This document shows positions 1 through 10,000 of a stretch of DNA of 64,000 bases, piece by piece. Source of the stretch: Odiellus spinosus. Its lineage: Eukaryota; Arthropoda; Arachnida; Opiliones; Phalangiidae. Both the position numbers and the translations under genes were made by a program. The stretch covers positions 17,799,728 through 17,863,727 of the forward strand of contig OY987229.1 in NCBI GenBank assembly GCA_963920705.1, read 5' to 3'. Below the pieces are notes generated by a model that was not told the DNA's origin, made no database searches, and worked only from the letters and a program-made list of their open reading frames with translations. Each line of letters begins with the position of its first letter. Position 1 is the first letter of the stretch.

Positions 1-3000
1 ATACACCCCCTGTAAAAAATACGACACGATAAATACACCCCCTGTAAAAAATACGACACGATAAACACACCCCCTGTAAAAAATACGACACGATAAATAC
101 ACCCCCTGTAAAAAATACGACACGATAAATACACCCCCTGTAAAAAATTAGACACGATAAATACACCCCCTGTAAAAAAACGACACGATAAATACACCCC
201 CTGTAAAAAATACGACACGATAAATACACCCCCTGTAAAAAACACGACACGATAAATACACCCCCTGTAAAAAATACGACACGATAAATACACCCCCTGT
301 AAAAAATACGACACGATAAATACACCCCCTGTAAAAAATACGACACGATAAATACACCCCCTGTAAAAAACACGACACGATAAATACACCCCCTGTAAAA
401 AACACGACACGATAAATACACCCCCTGTAAAAAACACGACACGATAAATACACCCCCTGTAAAAAATACGACACGATAAATACACCCCCTGTAAAAAATA
501 CGACACGATAAATACACCCCCTGTAAAAAATACGACACGATAAATACACCCCCTGTAAAAAACACGACACGATAAATACACCCCCTGTAAAAAATACGAC
601 ACGATAAATACACCCCCTGTAAAAAATACGACACGATAAATACACCCCCTGTAAAAAATACGACACGATAAATACACCCCCTGTAAAAAATACGACACGA
701 TAAATACACCCCCTGTAAAAAATACGACACGATAAATACACCCCCTGTAAAAAACACGACACGATAAATACACCCCCTGTAAAAAATACGACACGATAAA
801 TACACCCCCTGTAAAAAACACGACACGATAAATACACCCCCTGTAAAAAACACGACACGATAAATACACCCCCTGTAAAAAACACGACACGATAAATACA
901 CCCCCTGTAAAAAACACGACACGATAAATACACCCCCTGTAAAAAACACGACACGATAAATACACCCCCTGTAAAAAATACGACACGATAAATACACCCC
1001 CTGTAAAAAATACGACACGATAAATACACCCCCTGTAAAAAATACGACACGATAAATACACCCCCTGTAAAAAATACGACACGATAAATACACCCCCTGT
1101 AAAAAATACGACACGATAAATACACCCCCTGTAAAAAAATACGACACGATAAATACACCCCCTGTAAAAAACACGACACGATAAATACACCCCCTGTAAA
1201 AAACACGACACGATAAATACACCCCCTGTAAAAAACACGACACGATAAATACACCCCCTGTAAAAAACACGACACGATAAATACACCCCCTGTAAAAAAT
1301 ACGACACGATAAATACACCCCCTGTAAAAAATACGACACGATAAATACACCCCCTGTAAAAAATACGACACGATAAATACACCCCCTGTAAAAAATACGA
1401 CACGATAAATACACCCCCTGTAAAAAATACGACACGATAAATACACCCCCTGTAAAAAATACGACACGATAAATACACCCCCTGTAAAAAATAAGACACG
1501 ATAAATACACCCCCTGTAAAAAAACGACACGATAAATACACCCCCTGTAAAAAATACGACACGATAAATACACCCCCTGTAAAAAACACGACACGATAAA
1601 TACACCCCCTGTAAAAAACACGACACGATAAATACACCCCCTGTAAAAAATACGACACGATAAATACACCCCCTGTAAAAAATACGACACGATAAATACA
1701 CCCCCTGTAAAAAATACGACACGATAAATACACCCCCTGTAAAAAATACGACACGATAAATACACCCCCTGTAAAAAATACGACACGATAAATACACCCC
1801 CTGTAAAAAATACGACACGATAAATACACCCCCTGTAAAAAATACGACACGATAAATACACCCCCTGTAAAAAATACGACACGATAAATACACCCCCTGT
1901 AAAAAATAAGACACGATAAATACACCCCCTGTAAAAAACACACGATAAATACACCCCCTGTAAAAAATACGACACGATAAATACACCCCCTGTAAAAAAC
2001 ACGACACGATAAATACACCCCCTGTAAAAAACACGACACGATAAATACACCCCCTGTAAAAAATACGACACGATAAATACACCCCCTGTAAAAAATACGA
2101 CACGATAAATACACCCCCTGTAAAAAATACGACACGATAAATACACCCCCTGTAAAAAACACGACACGATAAATACACCCCCTGTAAAAAACACGACACG
2201 ATAAATACACCCCCTGTAAAAAATACGACACGATAAATACACCCCCTGTAAAAAATACGACACGATAAATACACCCCCTGTAAAAAATACGACACGATAA
2301 ATACACCCCCTGTAAAAAATACGACACGATAAATACACCCCCTGTAAAAAATACGACACGATAAATACACCCCCTGTAAAAAATACGACACGATAAATAC
2401 ACCCCCTGTAAAAAATACGACACGATAAATACACCCCCTGTAAAAAATACGACACGATAAATACACCCCCTGTAAAAAATACGACACGATAAATACACCC
2501 CCTGTAAAAAATACGACACGATAAATACACCCCCTGTAAAAAATACGACACGATAAATACACCCCCTGTAAAAAATACGACACGATAAATACACCCCCTG
2601 TAAAAAATACGACACGATAAATACACCCCCTGTAAAAAATACGACACGATAAATACACCCCCTGTAAAAAATACGACACGATAAATACACCCCCTGTAAA
2701 AAATACGACACGATAAATACACCCCCTGTAAAAAATACGACACGATAAATACACCCCCTGTAAAAAATACGACACGATAAATACACCCCCTGTAAAAAAT
2801 ACGACACGATAAATACACCCCCTGTAAAAAATACGACACGATAAATACACCCCCTGTAAAAAATACGACACGATAAATACACCCCCTGTAAAAAATACGA
2901 CACGATAAATACACCCCCTGTAAAAAATACGACACGATAAATACACCCCCTGTAAAAAATACGACACGATAAATACACCCCCTGTAAAAAATACGACACG

Positions 3001-3555
3001 ATAAATACACCCCCTGTAAAAAATACGACACGATAAATACACCCCCTGTAAAAAATACGACACGATAAATACACCCCCTGTAAAAAAAACGACACGATAA
3101 ATACACCCCCTGTAAAAAATACGACACGATAAATACACCCCCTGTAAAAAATACGACACGATAGATACACCCCCTGTAAAAAATACGACACGATAAATAC
3201 ACCCCCTGTAAAAAATACGACACGATAAATACACCCCCTGTAAAAAATACGACACGATAAATACACCCCCTGTAAAAAATACGACACCATAAATACACCC
3301 CCTGTAAAAAATACGACACCATAAATACACCCCCTGTAAAAAATACGACACGATAAATACACCCCCTGTAAAAAATACGACACGATAAATACACCCCCTG
3401 TAAAAAATACGACATGATAAATACACCCCCTGTAAAAAATACGACACGATAAATACACCCCCTGTAAAAAATTCGACACGATAAATTCACCCCCTGTAAA
3501 AAATACGACACGATAAATACACCCCCTGTAAAAAATACGACACGATAAATACACC
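1..3555. repeat. 32-bp minisatellite array, about 110 copies
   Basis: A head-to-tail array with a strict 32-bp period runs from the window edge (so it is truncated on the left) to about 3555. Each unit carries the core ACACCCCCTG followed by an A-run and then the motif CGACACGATAA. The commonest variant is T or C right after the A-run, and the C form appears in short consecutive runs, as expected from local unequal exchange. A few units have indels (near 169, 1139, 1512, 1937 and 3081). The unit has no minus-strand stop codon, and because 32 is not a multiple of 3 all three minus frames are read in rotation. This gives a 1099-residue open frame that is an artefact, not a gene. Confidence 0.98.
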
Positions 3556-3640
3556 TCCTGAAAATTTTTTTTTGAGATGTGAAATTTTTGATATTCGAGA
3601 TTTGAGAGATTTGGAAAATTGAGATTTGGAAAACACCCCT
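3556..3640. other. Junction between two tandem arrays
   Basis: About 85 bp of non-repetitive or weakly purine-rich sequence (repeated GAGATTTG-like words) separates the 32-bp array from the 18-bp array. The last 32-bp unit is slightly altered (CCTCCTG in place of CCCCCTG). Confidence 0.7.
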
Positions 3641-4978
3641 TGAAAATAAAACACCCCTTGAAAATAAAACACCCCTTGAAAACAAAACACCCCTTGAAAA
3701 CAAAACACCCCCTTGAAAACAAAACACCCCTTGAAACAAAACACCCCTTGAAAACAAAACACCCCTTGAAAACAAAACACCCCTTGAAAACAAAACACCC
3801 CTTGAAAACAAAACACCCCTTGAAAACAAAACACCCCTTGAAAACAAAACACCCCTTGAAAACAAAACACCCCTTGAAAACAAAACACCCCCTTGAAAAC
3901 AAAACACCCCTTGAAAACAAAACACCCCTTGAAAACAAAACACCCCTTGAAAACAAAACACCCCTTGAAAACAAAACACCCCTTGAAAACAAAACACCCC
4001 TTGAAAACAAAACACCCCTTGAAAACAAAACACCCCTTGAAAACAAAACACCCCTTGAAAACAAAACACCCCTTGAAAACAAAACACCCCTTGAAAACAA
4101 AACACCCCTTGAAAACAAAACACCCCTTGAAAACAAAACACCCCTTGAAAACAAAACACCCCTTGAAAACAAAACACCCCTTGAAAACAAAACACCCCTT
4201 GAAAACAAAACACCCCTTGAAAACAAAACACCCCTTGAAAACAAAACACCCCTTGAAAACAAAACACCCCTTGAAAACAAAACACCCCTTGAAAACAAAA
4301 CACCCCTTGAAAACAAAACACCCCTTGAAAACAAAACACCCCTTGAAAACAAAACACCCCTTGAAAACAAAACACCCCTTGAAAACAAAACACCCCTTGA
4401 AAACAAAACACCCCTTGAAAACAAAACACCCCTTGAAAACAAAACACCCCTTGAAAACAAAACACCCCTTGAAAACAACACACCCCTTGAAAACAACACA
4501 CCCCTTGAAAACAACACACCCCTTGAAAACAACACACCCCTTGAAAACAACACACCCCTTGAAAACAACACACCCCTTGAAAACAACACACCCCTTGAAA
4601 ACAACACACCCCTTGAAAACAACACACCCCTTGAAAACAACACACCCCTTGAAAACAACACACCCCTTGAAAACAACACACCCCTTGAAAACAACACACC
4701 CCTTGAAAACAACACACCCCTTGAAAACAACACACCCTTTGAAAACTACACACCCTTTGAAAACTACACACCCTTTGAAAACAACACACCCTTTGAAAAC
4801 AACACACCCTTTGAAAACAACACACCCTTTGAAAACAACACACCCTTTGAAAACAACACACCCTTTGAAAACAACACACCCTTTGAAAACAACACACCCT
4901 TTGAAAACAACACACCCTTTGAAAACAACACACCCTTTGAAAATAACGTCCCTAGAAAATAACGTCCCTAGAAAATAA
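3640..4978. repeat. 18-bp tandem array with sequence sub-blocks
   Basis: Tandem 18-bp units with core ACACCCCTTGAAAA. Sub-blocks are sharply bounded. The spacer is AACAAAAC up to about 4478, then AACAACAC from about 4480. CCCCTT becomes CCCTTT from about 4735. Units with CGTCCCTAG appear at about 4940-4980. Two early units have one extra C (near 3708 and 3888), which shift the reading frame. The six-residue repeat frames on either strand (HPLKTK, TPLENK and similar) come directly from the 18-bp period, so I do not call them genes. Confidence 0.97.
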
Positions 4979-6720
4979 AACGTCCCTAGAAAATAAAACG
5001 CCCCTAGAAAATAAAACGCCCCTTGAAAATAAAATAAATCCCTTGAAAATAAAATAAATCCCTTGAAAATAAAATAAATCCCTTGAAAATAAAATAAATC
5101 CCTTGAAAATAAAATAAATCCCTTGAAAATAAAATAAATCCCTTGAAAATAAAATAAATCCCTTGAAAATAAAATAAATCCCTTGAAAATAAAATAAATC
5201 CCTTGAAAATAAAATAAATCCCTTGAAAATAAAATAAATCCCTTGAAAATAAAATAAATCCCTTGAAAATAAAATAAATCCCTTGAAAATAAAATAAATC
5301 CCTTGAAAATAAAATAAATCCCTTGAAAATAAAATAAATCCCTTGAAAATAAAATAAATCCCTTGAAAATAAAATAAATCCCTTGAAAATAAAATAAATC
5401 CCTTGAAAATAAAATAAATCCCTTGAAAATAAAATAAATCCCTTGAAAATAAAATTAAATCCCTTGAAAATAAAATTAAATCCCTTGAAAATAAAATTAA
5501 ATCCCTTGAAAATAAAATTAAATCCCTTGAAAATAAAATTAAATCCCTTGAAAATAAAATTAAATCCCTTGAAAATAAAATTAAATCCCTTGAAAATAAA
5601 ATTAAATCCCTTGAAAATAAAATTAAATCCCTTGAAAATAAAATTAAATCCCTTGAAAATAAAATTAAATCCCTTGAAAATAAAAATAAATCCCTTGAAA
5701 ATAAAAATAAATCCCTTGAAAATAAAAATAAATCCCTTGAAAATAAAAATAAATCCCTTGAAAATAAAAATAAATCCCTTGAAAATAAAAATAAATCCCT
5801 TGAAAATAAAAATAAATCCCTTGAAAATAAAAATAAATCCCTTGAAAATAAAAATAAATCCCTTGAAAATAAAAATAAATCCCTTGAAAATAAAAATAAA
5901 TCCCTTGAAAATAAAAATAAATCCCTTGAAAATAAAAATAAATCCCTTGAAAATAAAAATAAATCCCTTGAAAATAAAAATAAATCCCTTGAAAATAAAA
6001 ATAAATCCCTTGAAAATAAAAATAAATCCCTTGAAAATAAAAATAAATCCCTTGAAAATAAAAATAAATCCCTTGAAAATAAAAATAACTCCCTTGAAAA
6101 TAAAAATAACTCCCTTGAAAATAAAAATAACTCCCTTGAAAATAAAAATAAATCCCTTGAAAATAAAAATAAATCCCTTGAAAATAAAAATAAATCCCTT
6201 GAAAATAAAAATAAATCCCTTGAAAATAAAAATAAATCCCTTGAAAATAAAAATAAATCCCTTGAAAATAAAAATAAATCCCTTGAAAATAAAAATAAAT
6301 CCCTTGAAAATAAAAATAAATCCCTTGAAAATAAAATAAATCCCTTGAAAATAAAATAAATCCCTAGAAAATAAAACACCCCTAGAAAATAAAACACCCC
6401 TAGAAAATAAAACACCCCTAGAAAATAAAACACCCCTAGAAAATAAAATAAATCCCTTGAAAATAAAATAAATCCCTTGAAAATAAAATAAATCCCTTGA
6501 AAATAAAATAAATCCCTTGAAAATAAAATAAATCCCTTGAAAATAAAATAAATCATTTGAAAATAAAACACCCCTAGAAAATAAAACACCCCTAGAAAAT
6601 AAAACACCCCTAGAAAATAAAACACCCCTAGAAAATAAAAGACCCCTAGAAAATAAAAGACCCCTAGAAAATAAAAGACCCTTTGAAAATAAAAGACCCT
6701 TTGAAAATAAAACACCCTTT
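4979..6720. repeat. Mosaic of 18-, 20- and 21-bp arrays
   Basis: This continues the previous array but changes monomer length in blocks. Units are 18 bp with CCCTAG to about 5020, 20 bp to about 5442, and 21 bp (spacer AAAATTAAAT) to about 5680. They are then 21 bp (spacer AAAAATAAAT) to about 6330, with a three-copy AAATAACT sub-block near 6085-6140. Next come 20 bp to about 6360, 18 bp with CCCCTAG to about 6440, 20 bp to about 6555, and 18 bp to about 6720. All units keep the core CCCTTGAAAATAAAA or its CCCTAGAAAATAAAA variant. The open frames through this block are by-products of the repeat. Confidence 0.97.
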
Positions 6721-6800
6721 GGATTTTTTGTAATTCCTTAAATCGATTTTTCATAGATCTTAAGCTTCGAAAGTAATGAATGCGTGTTCATGAACAAAAA

Positions 6801-6806
6801 TTTATT
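6801..6806 (-). promoter_or_regulatory. Polyadenylation signal of the MEIOB gene
   Basis: The minus strand reads AATAAA 16 bp past the MEIOB stop codon. It is the first hexamer downstream, and the tandem array begins only about 80 bp further on. Confidence 0.55.
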
Positions 6807-6821
6807 GTTTACGTACGTAGT

Positions 6822-7025
6822 TTAAACAAAGTTTTTTTTTGTTTGAAAAAATTCAAAGTTTCCGTACAATTGTTCGAGGTCAGCTTTAATGTAATGTAAA
6901 ACGCGAGAATATCGGCGTGGCCCACTATGTCGGGGAACTAAGAGTATTATTTTACATCTTTCCAACAGATATTGCCATTTCAAAAGAGTTTTCTCCTTAT
7001 CCGTCAAGGATACAAAATCTGTCAC
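6822..7025 (-). CDS. MEIOB: MEIOB terminal exon
   Basis: Acceptor ATATAG| joined in phase 0. It encodes VTDFVSLTDKEKTLLKWQYL and ends at TAA. The LKWQ-LLER core is a strong match to the conserved end of MEIOB. Confidence 0.86.
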   Translation of the reverse strand: MTDFVSLTDKEKTLLKWQYLLERCKIILLVPRHSGPRRYSRVLHYIKADLEQLYGNFEFFQTKKNFV

Positions 7026-10000
7026 CTATATAATTTGTTGTCAGTCTTGTGAAATTTTAATTGGTTTTCTGAGAGTTTCAAAAGGAAAAAAAATCAAGCA
7101 ATTTTTACAAGCATGATTCTTTACTATTTAATTAGTCCCAATGAAAAATATCTTTATGGGGATTTTTTAAGTCATAACAACTTCAACGATCCATTGGACT
7201 GGCTCAACATGTAGTGGAAAAAACATTCAGTGGAACAGGCTGAAACTAACTTTATAAAATGCAAGAATTCTGGTTTATAAAATTAAGTAAAATTTTGCTT
7301 TTACCTAATTTTCCTTTTTAGCTCCTCTTTAACGCTTACCTCAACACCAATTATATCACGAATAACGTCCCCTTTCATCATACAGTTTTCGATAGTCCCA
7401 GTGAGATCGCTAACGGAACAGTTCATCGAGTATATTTTTTCAGGCTCTTGAGGTTCACCGCCGCTTGAAGCTTGACATACCTCGTTGGTGCAATATTTTG
7501 TGCCCGATTTCAATAGTTTATGGCATTTGGAACTTGAAATAAAATGAAAAGAAAAGGATGTCTCGAAAAATATCGTTTATCTCCTAAAAATTTAGATTTG
7601 CAAATCTTCCAAATAATTTTTCTGACAACTTTGTTGATAATATATTAATTCTTAAATGTTTTTCTTTAGTTTTGACACCCGATTCTGGAGAATGTGAAAG
7701 GATTTTTGGTCGTGGAAGAAATCGCTGACTACATTACTTGAAAAAGATAGTTTTAACTAAAGGGCGAAAGAAAATTTGTTCAGTTTTGCTTTCATTGCAG
7801 TGTTGTTAGAACCTCTGCCATTCGTGATCTGTTCGGATTAGTTCCAATCGGAAATGACTGCCTTTCTCCAAGCTTCGTGCTCGACTGACTCTAAGAGGTA
7901 CCAGAGGTATAAAATAACCCCCTTCGGGGGGAAGTATGAAAGGTAGGCAAAATCGAGGAACAACAAGTGCCCGGCGTAAATCGCGGCGGATCGACACACC
8001 GCTTTACTCCCAAAAAAATAGTTACACCGTTTTGAACCTCACTAAATTTTCCCTACGCACACTTCCGGAACTCGCGAGCTGAAGTCAACCTTCGATTCCA
8101 ATTTAACAGACAGCCTGACTCCCGAGACAGGAAGTTCTAAACACAATCGTGCCGTCTTGTTTATACAAAGACCATTTACTAGAGTAGCGACATTGAGAAG
8201 TCCAGCGCGAGCTAGTGGCCTAGATAGTCAGCAGCGGGCTCTTGTTGTTCGTGATTTTTAGCATTGGTAGTATAGGGGCTTTCATACTTCCCCCCGAAGG
8301 GGGTTATTATATACCTCTGGAGGTACTAACAACACTGAGGGAACGGAATATCTACACTACGCTAGAAATTAACTGATAGTTCTTTATTAGCCACCGAAGT
8401 GATGACGTAGAAAGTCGGAGTTTTTTTTGTTTCCAGAAACGTTAATATTTCGGATTAATTTTCGAGAAATATTCTTAATTAAACTTTTCCGTAAAGGGTT
8501 CAATGTGGTGGGTTTTAACTATACTTCTCACGAACTTTTTGGCAGGAAATTATGGATTTATTTAAAATAGTAGATTAAATAAAAACGTGTAAACTTACCA
8601 TTTTTCGTTTATAATATTAGCTAGTGTTCCGTCCAAATCGAAATAACTGAGAAATCCATCAACTATTACGACTAAATCGCCTTCTTGCCTCTGCGGGTTA
8701 TCCGACAAACTCTTCTCTATTTGGGAAACGCTCAATTTCGGCAAATCTTTCACTGTGAAGAATAATTAAAGAAATATAATATTACATTGGGTATTTCAAA
8801 TCTTCATTTTGACACTTTGAGGATCACGAAAATACCCATTTATTGCCAAAATATCGACGCTCTACTACACGACCAAGTTTGAGTTAAGACTAACAAGTTC
8901 TTGACGTCGTAAATTTTTTAAAATGTTAGCGTTTGATTTCAAGGGAAAGTAGCGAATATTTTCTTCTTCCTCTAAGTGTCCCGAAATAAATTTAAAAGGG
9001 TGCCTTTAAAACTAAAAAGAAGATATTTTAAAATATACTTTTGCTTAAATCGAATGTAGATTCGTCTCCAAGAGCATCTAATTCAACTGTTTCCGCGTGG
9101 CTTAATAAATCGTCAGCTTCTTTTAATTCTAAATTATATAATTGAACTGATCAACGAAAATTAAAACTTCGAGTTATAACGAAGCATTTTATAACGAAAT
9201 TTCGTTATAAACGAATCAATAGGCATCAAACAAAGATCCTTGTACGTAAGAAGGAAGAGATAAGTGCCTTTAAGAAGATGCCCCGTCTTCTTACGTCATA
9301 GCTCTAATCAGGGACATGGTCTGTGGTATAGTGATATAGATTCTATGGTATTTAAGGCCAAAACCCCAAAATGGGCTTTCATGTTATTATGGAAATCATC
9401 GTGACGCGACAGGGCGATTGATTCGACCTTGGGAACGATAGATTTGAAAAGGGGGACTAAAATGTTACTGCCCATGCGTGCCGCGAGAAAAAGGCATTGC
9501 TTCTTATTCTTCTTACATATAGTATCCTTGATAATTATTTTACATTGTCATATATCAATGACTTTAGAGATGAATTACCCTTGAATTTCGTTATAAAGTG
9601 TTTTTACTGTGTTAGAATAGTTTACTTGGTTTTATGACGAGCGTGGTAGCGCTGGTAGAAGACGCGGTAAACAACTTAAGACGATCGTTGAATTGCGCTC
9701 GCAAATCGCAAAATAAAACCACTATTTAAATAAGTAACTTGGATTTTAAAACTACTGAGAATTAGTTGAGTTTTCGGCAAGTACAAAACTATTATCTATA
9801 CTATTGACCCATTGAACAAATTTTAAACTCCTTGATTTATCATTTAACATATCAGTCCAATTTTGAAATTATCATGCTTTTCTCAGAAATTGCACCCCAA
9901 GATATTCTTGATCTTTGTCCCAATTTTTAAAAATTCACGACTTTTCCTTAACCTTTCAGCCCAACTTTTAAATTTCCTGATTTTACCTGACCTTTCACCC

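Noticed and set aside
148-3447. 1099-residue open frame on the minus strand
   Set aside because: It is the 32-bp tandem repeat translated in rotation. No promoter, no splice structure, no domain.
1-6720. CRISPR-like array
   Set aside because: No unique spacers between direct repeats; it is a continuous satellite in a eukaryotic genome.
3619-6754. Long low-complexity frames (HPLKTK, TPLENK, KIKINPL, LFSRDLF repeats) on both strands
   Set aside because: They follow directly from 18- and 21-bp monomers lacking stops. Overlapping frames on both strands cannot all be genes.
7806-7997. 63-residue minus frame in a MEIOB intron
   Set aside because: It lies over the nested MITE boundary and has no homology signal.
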